Shown here: in pieces, positions 8,574-17,820 of the stretch
Numbering within the stretch: position 1 is the stretch's first letter
How the letters are laid out: each line of letters begins with the position of its first letter
DNA from: Methylobacterium sp. E-066
GTDB lineage: Bacteria; Pseudomonadota; Alphaproteobacteria; Rhizobiales; Beijerinckiaceae
DNA length: 62,472 nt
Assembly: GCF_022829635.1 (NCBI RefSeq)
Contig: NZ_JAKSYO010000101.1
Span: 1 to 62,472 of the forward strand
Reading direction: 5' to 3'
Notes under the pieces: generated by a model
The model's database searches: none
What the model saw: only the letters and a program-made list of their open reading frames with translations
Told to the model about the DNA's origin: nothing
Position numbers and translations under genes: made by a program

Positions 8574-9488
8574 ATGCCGACCCCTTCGCCTGATGCCAGC
8601 GACATCGACCGGATCCGCGCCCGTCTGGCCGCCAGCCCGCGACCGGCCGATCTCGCGGCCCGCCGCGCCCGCGTGGATGCGCTCGGGGCAAACTATCCGC
8701 TGCCGGACGATGTCCATGTCCAGCCGGCCAAGGCCCGGGACGTGCCTGCGGAATGGACCGCGACGCCGGAGGCCGACCGGGACCGGGTGATCCTGTTCCT
8801 GCATGGCGGCGGCTACGTCTCGGGGTCGCTGGCGAGCCACCGCCACATGGTGGCCCAGGCCGGCCGGGAGGCGGGGACGCGCACCCTCGCCCTCGCCTAC
8901 CGGCTCGCGCCCGAGCACCCGTACCCGTCGGCGATCGGCGACGCGCTGGCCGGCTACCGGTTCCTGCTCGAAGCCGGGTTCGCGCCCGAGCGCATCGCCC
9001 TGGCCGGCGAGAGCGCGGGGGGCGGCCTCGCCGTGGCGACCGCCCTGTCGCTGCGGGCGCGGGGGATGCCGCTGCCCGGCTGCCTGTGGCTCAGCTCGCC
9101 CTGGACCGATCTCGCGCTCACCGGCGGGAGCCTGGACACCAAGGCCGCCGTCGATCCGCTGATCAGCCGGGCCTACCTGACTGAGCTCGCCACCGCCTAT
9201 CTCAACGGCGCCGATCCGCGCGACCCGCTGGTCTCCCCGATCCAGGCTGACCTCGCCGGCCTGCCGCCGACGCTCATCCAGGTCGGCTCCGCGGAAACCC
9301 TCCTCGACGACGCCCTGCGGCTCGCCGGGGTGGCCGCGGCGGCGGATGTGGCGGTCGCGCTGGAGGTCTGGCCGCACATGATCCACGCCTGGCACCTGTT
9401 CTACCCGGAGGTCGCGGCCGGCCGGCGCTCCCTGGCGAGCGCGGGCCGGTTCATCCGGGCGCGGCTGGACGGGGCGTCCGGCGCATGA
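8574..9488 (+). CDS. Alpha/beta hydrolase, hormone-sensitive-lipase-like esterase
   Basis: A 304-residue cytosolic esterase. The oxyanion motif HGGGY is at about residue 78, the nucleophile elbow GESAGGG at about 147, the acid is the Asp pair in ETLLDDA, and the catalytic His lies in PHMIHAWH near the C-terminus. All fit the HSL (type IV) family acting on short-chain esters. The frame is open from 8427, but that part is repeat B sequence; ATG 8574 is taken. The stop overlaps the start of the MFS gene (ATGA), so the two are translationally coupled. Confidence 0.88.
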   Translation: MPTPSPDASDIDRIRARLAASPRPADLAARRARVDALGANYPLPDDVHVQPAKARDVPAEWTATPEADRDRVILFLHGGGYVSGSLASHRHMVAQAGREAGTRTLALAYRLAPEHPYPSAIGDALAGYRFLLEAGFAPERIALAGESAGGGLAVATALSLRARGMPLPGCLWLSSPWTDLALTGGSLDTKAAVDPLISRAYLTELATAYLNGADPRDPLVSPIQADLAGLPPTLIQVGSAETLLDDALRLAGVAAAADVAVALEVWPHMIHAWHLFYPEVAAGRRSLASAGRFIRARLDGASGA

Positions 9489-10855
9489 CGGCCGGGCCGG
9501 CGGGCCCGCGTCTCATCGTCCTGTCGTGCTGCGTCGGCATGCTAGCGATCGGGATCAACGGCACGGCGATCATGACCGCGCTGCCGACCATGCGGCGCGA
9601 CCTCGCGCTGGATGCCGGCCACTTGGCTTGGGCGGTGAATGCCTATCTCGCGGCGGCCGCCGCCTGCGTGATGCTGGGGGGCGCCGTGACCGACCGGATC
9701 GGTGCCGCCCGGGCCTCCGTGGCCGGCCTGCTGCTGTTCGCCCTGGCCTCCGCCGTGATCGCCCTGGCGCGGGATGCGGACATGCTGCTCGCCGGCCGCG
9801 CGCTCCAGGGCCTCGGCGCGGCCCTGTCGATCCCCAGCACCCTGGCGGCGATCAGCACCGCGAGCCCGCCCGAACGCCGCGCGGCGGCGATCGGCGCCTG
9901 GGGCGGGGCCTTGATGCTCGGCTTCAGCATCGGGCCGCTGATCGGGGGTATTCTGACCCACCTCACCGGCTGGCGCGTGATCTTCTGGGCGGATGGGGCC
10001 GCCATCCTGCTGGCCGCGTGCGGCCTGTGGTTCGCGGGCCCGCGCCGACCCGCGCTGCCGGCAACCGGGCGGCACCGCTTCGACGGGGTCGGCTTCGTGT
10101 CCCTGGCGGTCGCGATGGTCGCCACGATCTTCGCCCTGGAGGGGCTCGCCCATGTCGGCCGGGCGCCCCTCCGGCTGGCCGTGCCGCTCGGTCTCGCGCT
10201 CCTGGCCTTCGCGCTGTTCGTGCGCCAGGAGCGGCGCCGGCCCGACCCCCTGGTCGATTTCGGCCTGTTCGCGACGCGGGGCTTCAGGCCGGCCCTGGTC
10301 ATCGCCACCACGGCGATGGTCTTCATCCTGCCGCTGCTGCTGTTCTTCAACCTCGAAGCCCAGAAACCGGACGGCCTCGGCCTCAGCGCGATCGCCGCCG
10401 GGGCCTTGCTGCTGCCGATGAGCGCCGGCCTGCTCGCCTTCGCGCTGCTCGCCCCCCGGCTCGCGGTGCGGTTCGGGGTGCGGCGGCCCATCGGGGCGGC
10501 GCTGGTGCTGGTCGCCGCGGCGGCCCCGGGTGTGGCGTGGGCCTTCGAAGCCCGCGCGCTCCCGCTCCTCGGGTTCGGGCTGTTCTGGCTCGGGGCGGGC
10601 CTGGCCGTACCCTACGCGATCGCGCCGCGCCTGGCGCTCGCCGAGATTCCCGGGCCGCAGGCGGGCCAGGGCTCCGGCATCGTCAACAGCTGCACGCTGC
10701 TGGGCGGCAGCATCGGCGTCACCCTCGGCACCGTGGCGTTCGGCGAAGACGGCTTTTCCCGGGTGATGGCTTTGCTGGCCGGCGCTGCCCTGATCGGGCT
10801 GTTGGCCGCCGCCCGATTGCCGCTTGCGCGGCCGGCCGGGACCGGGAGGCCCTGA
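9485..10855 (+). CDS. MFS drug:H+ antiporter, DHA2-like
   Basis: A 456-residue polytopic inner-membrane transporter. The first helix is followed by INGTAIMTALPTMRRDL, the DHA2-type motif C/D region. GGAVTDRIGAARA is the loop 2-3 motif A, and GPLIGGILTHLTGWRVIFW is the antiporter motif region. Hydrophobic segments throughout suggest 12-14 helices. Such proteins export drugs or metabolites using proton flux. It overlaps the esterase gene by four bases, which hints that the esterase may process a compound the exporter removes; this is inference. Confidence 0.88.
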   Translation: MTAGPAGPRLIVLSCCVGMLAIGINGTAIMTALPTMRRDLALDAGHLAWAVNAYLAAAAACVMLGGAVTDRIGAARASVAGLLLFALASAVIALARDADMLLAGRALQGLGAALSIPSTLAAISTASPPERRAAAIGAWGGALMLGFSIGPLIGGILTHLTGWRVIFWADGAAILLAACGLWFAGPRRPALPATGRHRFDGVGFVSLAVAMVATIFALEGLAHVGRAPLRLAVPLGLALLAFALFVRQERRRPDPLVDFGLFATRGFRPALVIATTAMVFILPLLLFFNLEAQKPDGLGLSAIAAGALLLPMSAGLLAFALLAPRLAVRFGVRRPIGAALVLVAAAAPGVAWAFEARALPLLGFGLFWLGAGLAVPYAIAPRLALAEIPGPQAGQGSGIVNSCTLLGGSIGVTLGTVAFGEDGFSRVMALLAGAALIGLLAAARLPLARPAGTGRP

Positions 10856-10989
10856 CGGGATACGAAATCCGCCCTGCGGTCCTCTGCCCATCGCCAAGCC
10901 GTGGCCGCCGGGCCACGCCCTCGGCGATTCGGGCGTTCGCTGCCGGACGTGATTGGCACCGGTCCCCCGACCTGCTCTGTGGCCGGGTG

Positions 10990-12285
10990 ATGGGAATGCG
11001 CCGTGCCCCTGCCCTGCTGGCCCTGTCGCTGGCCGCCGCGTCGCCCGCCGGCGCGGCCCAGGACGCGATCGAGGACGCGATCGAGGGTATGGCCGGCCCC
11101 TCCGGCGAGCGCCTGCGCTACGACGCGAAGGGCCTGACGCTGACCTTTCCCGAGCCCGAGGTGAAGCTCCAGATCGGCGGCCGCCTGCATCTCGATGCCG
11201 GCGCGGCGAGCTTCAGCCGGCCGGGCCTCGCCGCGACCTTCCCCGACAGCGTCGCGGTGCGCCGCTCGTGGATCGAGCCGACCCTCACCATCGGCAAGGA
11301 CTGGGTGGTCGCCTTCCAGTACGATTTCAGCGATCCGATGCTGCCGATCAACGACGCCTTCGTCGCCTGGAAGGGGCTGCCGGACACGATCCTGACGGTC
11401 GGCAACATGAAGGTGCCGTTCAGCCTCGAATGGCTGCAGAGCAACAACGACACCCTGTTCGCCGAGCGCTCCCTGGCCAACGCCTTCGTGCCGGATCGCC
11501 GCTTCGGCTTCGCGATCGGGCATCACGGGCAGGCCTGGACCGCCGTGGCGAGCGTGTTCGGTGATGCCGCCAGCAACGGCATCACCGGCGACGGAGTGGC
11601 TGCCGCGGGCCGGGCCACGGTGGCGCCGATCCTGGAGGAGCGCGAGACCCTGCATCTCGGGCTGGCCGGCATCTACCAGAGCCGCGCCCGGGGCGACGGG
11701 CCTTTCAGCTTCTCGACCCCGCCGGAGGCGTTCCTGTTCACGCGTCCGTTCGTCGATACCGGCGACCTGCCGGACGTGGCGCGGGTGTCCCGGATCGGCG
11801 CCGAGTTCGCCTATCGCAACGGCCCGTTCCTGGTGCAGGCCGAGGTTATCCGCGCCGCGATCGACCGGTTCGGCGGCCCGGGCGAGACCGTCCCCACCCT
11901 CGCCTTCCAGGGCGGCTATGTCGAGGCCGGCTGGGTGCTAAACGGGGCGGGCCGCGCCTACGCGCTGGCCCCGCAGGGCGGCACCACCTACGCCACCTTC
12001 AAGGGCGTCCAGCCCCGGGACGACCAAAGGATCTCCCGGGGCGGGATCGGCGTGTTCGAGCTGTCCGCCCGCTACAGCGCCATCACCCTGAACGCCCGAG
12101 GGTTTCGCGGCGGCGCCGAGCAGGACGTGAGCCTGGGCCTGAGCTGGTACCCCGAGCCGAACCTGCGCCTGATTGCCAACGTCATCCACGGCCGCGTGCA
12201 GCCGGGCACGGCCCAGTCCGACGCGCTCGGCACCGCGCCGTTCTCGGTGGACACCGTCCTGGGACGGCTCCAGATCTACTGGTGA
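10990..12285 (+). CDS. OprO/OprP-type phosphate-selective porin
   Basis: A 431-residue outer-membrane protein. After a signal peptide (ALLALSLAAASPAGAAQ) come the family segments KLQIGGRLHLDAG, VRRSWIEPTLTIGKDW, FQYDFSD, INDAFVAWKGL and VGNMKVPFSLEW, typical of OprO/OprP porins. The C-terminus LGRLQIYW ends in an aromatic residue, as expected for beta-barrels. ATG 10990 is the first start before the signal peptide; a second ATG lies two codons on. The specificity (phosphate, polyphosphate or other anions) is unproven, and no pho box was recognised. Confidence 0.85.
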   Translation: MGMRRAPALLALSLAAASPAGAAQDAIEDAIEGMAGPSGERLRYDAKGLTLTFPEPEVKLQIGGRLHLDAGAASFSRPGLAATFPDSVAVRRSWIEPTLTIGKDWVVAFQYDFSDPMLPINDAFVAWKGLPDTILTVGNMKVPFSLEWLQSNNDTLFAERSLANAFVPDRRFGFAIGHHGQAWTAVASVFGDAASNGITGDGVAAAGRATVAPILEERETLHLGLAGIYQSRARGDGPFSFSTPPEAFLFTRPFVDTGDLPDVARVSRIGAEFAYRNGPFLVQAEVIRAAIDRFGGPGETVPTLAFQGGYVEAGWVLNGAGRAYALAPQGGTTYATFKGVQPRDDQRISRGGIGVFELSARYSAITLNARGFRGGAEQDVSLGLSWYPEPNLRLIANVIHGRVQPGTAQSDALGTAPFSVDTVLGRLQIYW

Positions 12286-12307
12286 GACCCGCGGCTCGGA
12301 CCGCTCG

Positions 12308-13768
12308 TCAGACGGCTCTGCGCAGGACCGAGCGGAACGGCCGCCGCTCGGGCTCCGGCTCGGCCGGCGGCGATGGCGCGGGCGCCTCGGGCGGCGGCGC
12401 GGCCAAAACTTCGGCCCGCACCGGTCGCGGCGCCGCGAAGGCCGCGCCCTGGGCGTAGGGCACGTCGAGGTCGATCAGGTCCGGCACGTCCGCCTCGTCG
12501 GTGACGCCGGTGGCGACCAAGCGGATGCCGGCCCGGGCCAGGGCGGGCGCCAGATCCTCGATGGCGATGTCCGACAGCCTGCGCCGATCCGAGCCCGGCC
12601 GCAGCAGCATCTCGGCCGGCACCTTGACCTGGCCGACCCCGAGCCCGGCGAGCTGGGCCACGTCGAAGCGCAAATCGTCCGCCCGGTCGAGGCTGAACCC
12701 GATCCGGCCGCGCAGGGGCAGGAGCAGGCCCCGCTGGCCGCCGTCGAGGCCGTGCCAGCTCGCCTGGGGCAGGGCGATCGCCAGCCCGGCCAGGGCGGGA
12801 TCCTCGGCCACGTTGCGCGCCAGCTCCCGGAGGAGGCCGGGCTCGAACAGGGAGAGCGGCGACAGACCGTAGGTCAGCATGGTCTCGCTGCCCCGGCGGG
12901 CGAGGTGGCGCACCACGATGGCGGCCCGCTGCAGCATGCGCCGGTCGAGCTCGGTGGTGCGGCCGTAGCGCTCCAGAGCCGGCAGGAACGCCTCGGGCTC
13001 GATGAGCCGGCCCTCGACCCGCAGGCGGGCCAGCGCCTCGTAGGCCGTGACCTTGCGCTGGGGCAGGGTCACCACCGGCTGCAGGTGGATCTCCAGCGCG
13101 TCCGCCTCGAAGGCCCGGACGATCTCGGCCTCGCTCTCGGCCCAGGGCGCGGGCGCACGGGGGACGGGGCGCGGCGGGATCGGTCGCGGTGCGGGCACCG
13201 GCTCGGGCGGGGCGTCCTGGGCGATCGGGCGCGGCTCGATCGGCGCCCGCGAAGGGGCTGCATTCTGCGGGCTCGGGGATGCCGGGCGCTCGGGTTCCGG
13301 AGGCGCCTGGGTGCGCGCCGGCTCCGCATGAGCCTGGGGGGTGGCGACGGTGGGGAGGGGCTCCGGACGCGGCTCCGGCCGAGCTTTCAAGCTGGCGATC
13401 TCGGAATCCTGGGTTCCGACCACATGGGTCAGGTCGCGTACGATGCCGCTGAGCAGCCCGAGCTCGACGGTCAATTCCTCGACCTCGGCCCGGAGCGCGG
13501 CGTCGCCCCCCTCCGGCCGCGGCGGCGCGGCCGCGGTCTCGGCCTTCAGCAGGCGCCGGGACAGCAGGTCGACCTCGCCGGACAGCTTGTCGCAGCGCGC
13601 CTTCAGGGTGGCGGCACGCGTCTGGGCGAGGCCGGCCGCGACGGCGGCGAGCGCGCCGAGCGCCAGGGCGCTCGTGGCCGGCGCGAACACCGCGAGCGGC
13701 CCGAGCACGACGAGCGCCAGAAGCCCGGCTGCCAACAACCCCGCGTACCGGCGGAGGACCGGGATCAT
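12308..13768 (-). CDS. Membrane-anchored degenerate EAL-domain protein
   Basis: A 486-residue protein. Two N-terminal hydrophobic segments (about residues 8-45) are followed by a coiled-coil-like stretch (about 55-125), a Pro/Ala-rich linker (about 130-215) and an EAL-like domain (about 225-455). The EALAR motif and QPVV are kept. The DDFG segment reads SLDRADD, the KID segment reads KVP and the EGVE glutamate is replaced (TGVTDEAD), so phosphodiesterase activity against cyclic-di-GMP is unlikely. The architecture recalls the flagellar regulator TipF, but no flagellar genes adjoin. ATG 13768 is used because upstream sequence in the frame is non-hydrophobic and repetitive. Confidence 0.8.
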   Translation of the reverse strand: MIPVLRRYAGLLAAGLLALVVLGPLAVFAPATSALALGALAAVAAGLAQTRAATLKARCDKLSGEVDLLSRRLLKAETAAAPPRPEGGDAALRAEVEELTVELGLLSGIVRDLTHVVGTQDSEIASLKARPEPRPEPLPTVATPQAHAEPARTQAPPEPERPASPSPQNAAPSRAPIEPRPIAQDAPPEPVPAPRPIPPRPVPRAPAPWAESEAEIVRAFEADALEIHLQPVVTLPQRKVTAYEALARLRVEGRLIEPEAFLPALERYGRTTELDRRMLQRAAIVVRHLARRGSETMLTYGLSPLSLFEPGLLRELARNVAEDPALAGLAIALPQASWHGLDGGQRGLLLPLRGRIGFSLDRADDLRFDVAQLAGLGVGQVKVPAEMLLRPGSDRRRLSDIAIEDLAPALARAGIRLVATGVTDEADVPDLIDLDVPYAQGAAFAAPRPVRAEVLAAPPPEAPAPSPPAEPEPERRPFRSVLRRAV

Positions 13769-14070
13769 CGTGACAACACCTAACAGGGGCCTGCACCGGC
13801 CGCCGGGAGAAGTCCCGGGCGCTGATTCGGCGGGCGAAGACCGATGCGACGATCTTTGTCGCCGCGCGGCCCGCCCGGCAAGGCGAGGGCATGCGAATTC
13901 CGCCCGGTGTGATGCCGGCGCCCGCGGAAACGTTGCGGAATCGTCACGGCCGGGCGGTTTGCACGCGATCGCACGAGGGTTGCGCCGGGCGCTTATGTGG
14001 ATGGGAAGAAAAGGCGCCATAAAGCGTGGCTATGACGATCGTGCCTCCAAGTGTTCCGAAGTGCGTCCCG
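13769..14070. other. Divergent intergenic region
   Basis: About 300 bases separate the minus-strand EAL-like gene and the plus-strand MipA/OmpV gene and should hold both promoters. No clear -35/-10 pair, CtrA box or regulator palindrome was identified. No gene is seen. Confidence 0.4.
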
Positions 14071-14943
14071 ATGTTCCGTTCCCTCCGTCGTGTCGGCTCG
14101 TCCGTCGGCGCCCTCGTTCTCGCCCTCGGCGCTGGGCCGACCTTGGCCGCGGATCTCGGAGCGGCGCCGTCGCGCCCGATGCCGGTCTTCACCCAGGTCG
14201 ATCCGGGCGCCGTCGATCCGAGCACCTGGATCGTCACCGTCAGCGCCTCGCTCCAGGCGATCCCGCGCTATCCCGGCGCGTCGGACTACACCGCGGTCGG
14301 CTATCCCGGGATCGACATCCGCAAGGCCGGCGAGCCGCGCCGCTTCTCGACGCCGGATGACGGCTTCAGCGTCTCGCTCTACGACGATCCCGTGTTCCGG
14401 ATCGGCCCGACCGCCCGCATCGTGCCGGGCCGCTATTACGGCGACGACCGGCGCCACCTGTTCGGCTTCCGGGACGCCCGCATCGCCCTTGAGCCGGGGG
14501 TGTTCGCCGAGTTCTACCCCTCGCCCTCCATCCGCACCCGCGTCGAAATCCGCCAGGGCGTGTACGGCCATCACGGCACGGTCGGCTCGATCGCGGCCGA
14601 CTATCTGATGCCGGTGGGCCAGTTCCTGTTCTCGCTCGGCCCGCGCCTGAACGTCGGCGATGCCAGCTACGCCCGGAAATACTTCGGCGTGTCGCCGGCC
14701 GAGGCGGCGCTCAACGGCCGCGTGACCCCGTACAATCCCGACAGCTTCTACGCGGCGGGCGTGCTCGGCGCCGTGACCTACACCCAGGACGAGACCTGGG
14801 CCTATACGGGCTATGCCGGCTACACCCGGATCCTGGGCGCGTCGGGCGACAGCCCGCTGGTGCGGCGCCCGTTCGGCAACCCCGATCAGTTCCAGTTCGG
14901 CCTGAAGATCGACTACGCGTTCCGCATGCCGGCGCAGTTCTGA
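14071..14943 (+). CDS. MipA/OmpV family outer-membrane protein
   Basis: A 290-residue exported protein. The signal peptide spans about residues 1-27 (LRRVGSSVGALVLALGAGPTLAAD). The mature part shows MipA/OmpV features: a P-x-Y-x-G-S/A-D start (IPRYPGASDY), the GPTARIVPGR segment, YGDDRRHLFGF, and a C-terminal strand ending in F. Family members are scaffolds for murein enzymes or outer-membrane barrels. The frame opens at 14026, but the signal peptide fits ATG 14071. Confidence 0.82.
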   Translation: MFRSLRRVGSSVGALVLALGAGPTLAADLGAAPSRPMPVFTQVDPGAVDPSTWIVTVSASLQAIPRYPGASDYTAVGYPGIDIRKAGEPRRFSTPDDGFSVSLYDDPVFRIGPTARIVPGRYYGDDRRHLFGFRDARIALEPGVFAEFYPSPSIRTRVEIRQGVYGHHGTVGSIAADYLMPVGQFLFSLGPRLNVGDASYARKYFGVSPAEAALNGRVTPYNPDSFYAAGVLGAVTYTQDETWAYTGYAGYTRILGASGDSPLVRRPFGNPDQFQFGLKIDYAFRMPAQF

Positions 14944-15005
14944 CGCGTCTTGCGCCGGCACCGCCCGGCCCCGACATTCCGGTGACGTTGTTCACGGAGG
15001 CCCGG

Positions 15006-15227
15006 ATGGACGAGACGCACGCCGACCTGCTGATGCAGGTCGAGGGCATGACCTGCGACGGCTGCGCCGCCGCGGTGACCCGCACGGTGAACCGGATCGA
15101 CCCGGCGGCCGAGATCCGGGTCGACCGCGAATCCGGCCGCGTCGCGATCCGCACCGACGCCCAGGCCCTGGTCATCGCCGAGGCCCTGACCAAAGCCGGC
15201 TACACCGCCACGGCCATGACCGGGTGA
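15006..15227 (+). CDS. Heavy-metal-associated (CopZ-like) protein
   Basis: A 73-residue cytosolic protein consisting of one HMA ferredoxin-like domain. The metal-binding loop GMTCDGC is at about residues 12-18, and the conserved GY appears near the C-terminus (KAGYTA). Such domains bind Cu(I) or other soft metals and hand them to P-type ATPases. ATG 15006 is preferred to 14982 because GGAGG lies five bases upstream of it. No copper ATPase or CueR regulator lies nearby, so it is a stand-alone chaperone here. Confidence 0.88.
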   Translation: MDETHADLLMQVEGMTCDGCAAAVTRTVNRIDPAAEIRVDRESGRVAIRTDAQALVIAEALTKAGYTATAMTG

Positions 15228-15257
15228 GGGGCGTGCCGGATCGGTGTCTCCCGTCCT

Positions 15258-15370
15258 CGCCCTCATCCTGAGGTGTGAGCGAAGCGAGCCTCGACGGAGC
15301 CCTCCAGCCGGCCGCGCGATCCCTGGAGGCCTCCTTCGAGGCTGCTGCGCAGCACCTCAGGATGAGGGCG
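15258..15370. repeat. Palindromic repeat family A, copy 2
   Basis: The terminal arms CGCCCTCATCCTGAGGTG (15258-15275) and CACCTCAGGATGAGGGCG (15353-15370) are perfect inverted repeats of 18 bases. The interior is related to copies 1 and 3. It lies between the convergent HMA gene and the small membrane-protein gene. Confidence 0.9.
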
Positions 15371-15410
15371 AGATCGGGATATCTCCTCCGGTCTGAAGCG
15401 CCGTGGGCGC

Positions 15411-15560
15411 CTACGACCGGCTGAGAAACATCCCGGTCAGCAGCAGCCCGAAGGCTGCCAGGCCGAACAGGCCTTCCTTGCGCTGCGTGGGGTCGAAGAA
15501 ATGGGCGGCGGCGCCCGCCGCGCAGCAGGCGACGCCCAGGCCGATCGTCAACGCGGACAT
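15411..15560 (-). CDS. 49-residue two-helix membrane protein
   Basis: An uninterrupted 50-codon frame begins at ATG 15560 and ends at TAG 15411. GGAGGG lies about six bases upstream of the start (AGGAGGGATTGCC-ATG). The product has two hydrophobic segments, MSALTIGLGVACCAAGAAAH and GLFGLAAFGLLLTGMFL, joined by the polar turn FFDPTQRKE: a hairpin inner-membrane miniprotein. No family was recognised. It faces the HMA gene across a palindromic repeat. The ribosome binding site and clean hydropathy support a real gene. Confidence 0.6.
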   Translation of the reverse strand: MSALTIGLGVACCAAGAAAHFFDPTQRKEGLFGLAAFGLLLTGMFLSRS

Positions 15561-15930
15561 GGCAATCCCTCCTCATCGCGCGTCGCCCTCGACGCTGCGA
15601 AACAGTCCCATTCCGGGGCCTGCCGGACGCCGTTGTCCGTTCAGGATTTCGTTTGTATTCGGATGCTGGCACGACCGGCGAAAACGATCAAGACGCGAAT
15701 GAAGTCTTGAAGCCCCCAACGAACCGGTCGCGATGTGTGCACCGGGCCTCGAGTTCGGCCGCGATGACTGTCCGATCGAAGGTGAGGACTGTAGTCATTG
15801 CGCTGGCGCGTGAGGCGCCCGGTCGTCGGCGGTATCAGGCCCCGACAAGAAAGCGCCCTCCCCGCCTCGATCCAAGGGTCCCGCACCCGGATGCGTTGAC
15901 CGGCCCGGCCACGCCCGCGTAATCACCCGC
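15561..15930. other. Intergenic region before mnmG
   Basis: 370 bases precede the mnmG-rsmG-parA-parB operon and should contain its promoter. Short open frames here have no ribosome binding site or recognisable product. No parS, CtrA or DnaA box was recognised. The sequence is less GC-rich around 15640-15710 than its surroundings. Confidence 0.4.
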
Positions 15931-17820
15931 ATGCTTACCACCTCATCCGACCGGTTCGACGTCGTGGTCGTCGGCGGCGGCCATGCCGGCGTCGAGGCGG
16001 CTGCGGCGGCCGCGCGCTGCGGCGCCCGGACGGCCCTGGTCACCCACGACCCCGCCACGATCGGGGCCATGTCGTGCAATCCCGCCATCGGGGGGCTTGG
16101 CAAGGGCCATCTCGTGCGCGAGGTCGATGCCCTGGATGGGTTGATGGGCCGGGTCGCCGATGCGGCCGGCATCCAGTTCCGGCTGCTCAACCGCCGCAAG
16201 GGGCCGGCCGTGCGCGGTCCCCGCACCCAGGCCGACCGCAAGCTCTACGCCGCCGCCATGCAGACGGCCATCGCCGAGACCGCGGGCCTCACGGTGGTGG
16301 CGGGCGCCTGCGAGGATCTGGTCCTCGACTCGGAGGGCCGGCTCTCCGGCCTCGTGCTGGCGGATGGACGGGCGATCGCCTGCGCCGCAGTCGTGCTCAC
16401 CACCGGCACCTTCCTGCGCGGGCTGATCCATATCGGCGAACGGCAGATCCCCGCCGGCCGGGTCGGCGAGGCGCCGGCGATCGGGCTGGCTCAGACCCTC
16501 GACCGGCTCGGCCTGCGGCTCGGTCGGCTCAAGACCGGCACCCCGCCCCGCCTCGACGGCCGGACCATCGACTGGTCGGGCCTGGAGATGCAGGAGGCCG
16601 ATGCCGAGCCGGTGCCGTTCTCGACGCTGACCCAAAAGATCACCACGCCGCAGATCCGCTGCGGCATCACCCGGACCAATCAGGCGGTCCACGACCTGAT
16701 CCGGGCCAACCTGCACCGCTCGCCGATGTATTCCGGCGGCATCGCCAGCCGGGGGCCGCGCTACTGCCCGTCGATCGAGGACAAGATCGTGCGCTTCGGC
16801 GACCGGGAGGGCCACCAGATTTTCCTCGAGCCCGAGGGCCTGGACGACCCGACCATCTACCCGAACGGCATCTCCACGGCCCTGCCCGAGGAGGTTCAGC
16901 GCGAGATCATCCGGCTGATCCCGGGGCTTGAGCGGGCCGCGATCCTGCGGCCGGGCTACGCCATCGAGTACGATTACGTCGACCCGCGCGAGCTCGATGC
17001 CGGGCTCCAGGTCAAGCGTCTGCCCGGCCTGTTCCTGGCCGGCCAGATCAACGGCACCACCGGCTACGAGGAGGCGGCCGGCCAGGGGCTGGTGGCGGGG
17101 CTCAACGCCGCCCGGGGCGCCGGCGGCCTCGACTGCGTGACCTTCGACCGGGCCGAATCCTATCTCGGGGTGATGATCGACGACCTCGTGACCCACGGGG
17201 TCAGCGAGCCGTACCGGATGTTCACCTCGCGCTCGGAATACCGGCTCTCCCTGCGGGTCGACAATGCCGACGAGCGGCTGACGCCCCGGGGCATCGCCCT
17301 GGGCTGTGTCGGCCGGCATCGGGCTGAGCATTTCTCGGCTTCGCAGGCGGACCTTCGAGAGGCGCGCGGCCTGCTCGATGCCGTCAGCCTCACCCCAAGC
17401 CAGGCGGCGACGCATGGGATCCTGCTGAACCGCGACGGCATCCGCCGGAGCGCGTTCCAGCTACTCGCCTATCCCGAGATCGCCTGGGGGCAGCTCGCCG
17501 CGATCTGGCCGGCGCTGGCCGAGACATCGCCGCGGGTCACCGACCGGCTCAAGACCGACGCGACCTACGCGGTGTATCTCGATCGCCAGAACGCCGACAT
17601 CGCCGCCTTCCGACGCGACGAGGCCGTGCGGCTTCCGGCCAGCCTGGACTATGCCGGGATCAGCGGCCTCTCGAACGAGATGCGGGTGAAGCTCGAGACC
17701 GTCCGGCCGGGCACCCTCGGCCAGGCCGCCCGGATCGAGGGCGTAACCCCAGCCGCCCTCACCCTGTTGGCCGCCCATGCGCGACGGGCTGCGCCCGATG
17801 CCGGGCGTCGCGCCTCGTGA
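15931..17820 (+). CDS. mnmG: tRNA uridine-5-carboxymethylaminomethyl synthase MnmG (GidA)
   Basis: A 629-residue FAD enzyme, partner of MnmE in modifying wobble U34. The FAD-binding motif [13 protein letters not shown] is at residues 12-24. The conserved segments [52 protein letters not shown] and [17 protein letters not shown] are all present, as is the [10 protein letters not shown] segment of the C-terminal helical domain. It is the first gene of a tight operon; rsmG overlaps its end by four bases. Its usual neighbour mnmE has been moved away. Confidence 0.98.
   Translation: MLTTSSDRFDVVVVGGGHAGVEAAAAAARCGARTALVTHDPATIGAMSCNPAIGGLGKGHLVREVDALDGLMGRVADAAGIQFRLLNRRKGPAVRGPRTQADRKLYAAAMQTAIAETAGLTVVAGACEDLVLDSEGRLSGLVLADGRAIACAAVVLTTGTFLRGLIHIGERQIPAGRVGEAPAIGLAQTLDRLGLRLGRLKTGTPPRLDGRTIDWSGLEMQEADAEPVPFSTLTQKITTPQIRCGITRTNQAVHDLIRANLHRSPMYSGGIASRGPRYCPSIEDKIVRFGDREGHQIFLEPEGLDDPTIYPNGISTALPEEVQREIIRLIPGLERAAILRPGYAIEYDYVDPRELDAGLQVKRLPGLFLAGQINGTTGYEEAAGQGLVAGLNAARGAGGLDCVTFDRAESYLGVMIDDLVTHGVSEPYRMFTSRSEYRLSLRVDNADERLTPRGIALGCVGRHRAEHFSASQADLREARGLLDAVSLTPSQAATHGILLNRDGIRRSAFQLLAYPEIAWGQLAAIWPALAETSPRVTDRLKTDATYAVYLDRQNADIAAFRRDEAVRLPASLDYAGISGLSNEMRVKLETVRPGTLGQAARIEGVTPAALTLLAAHARRAAPDAGRRAS

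Noticed and set aside
9526..12285. 919-codon continuous frame
   Set aside because: Its first half is an out-of-frame reading of the MFS gene; only the part from 10990 is the OprP-like porin.
15653..15922. 89-codon frame before mnmG
   Set aside because: No ribosome binding site, no hydrophobic or structured pattern and unusual composition; considered non-coding.
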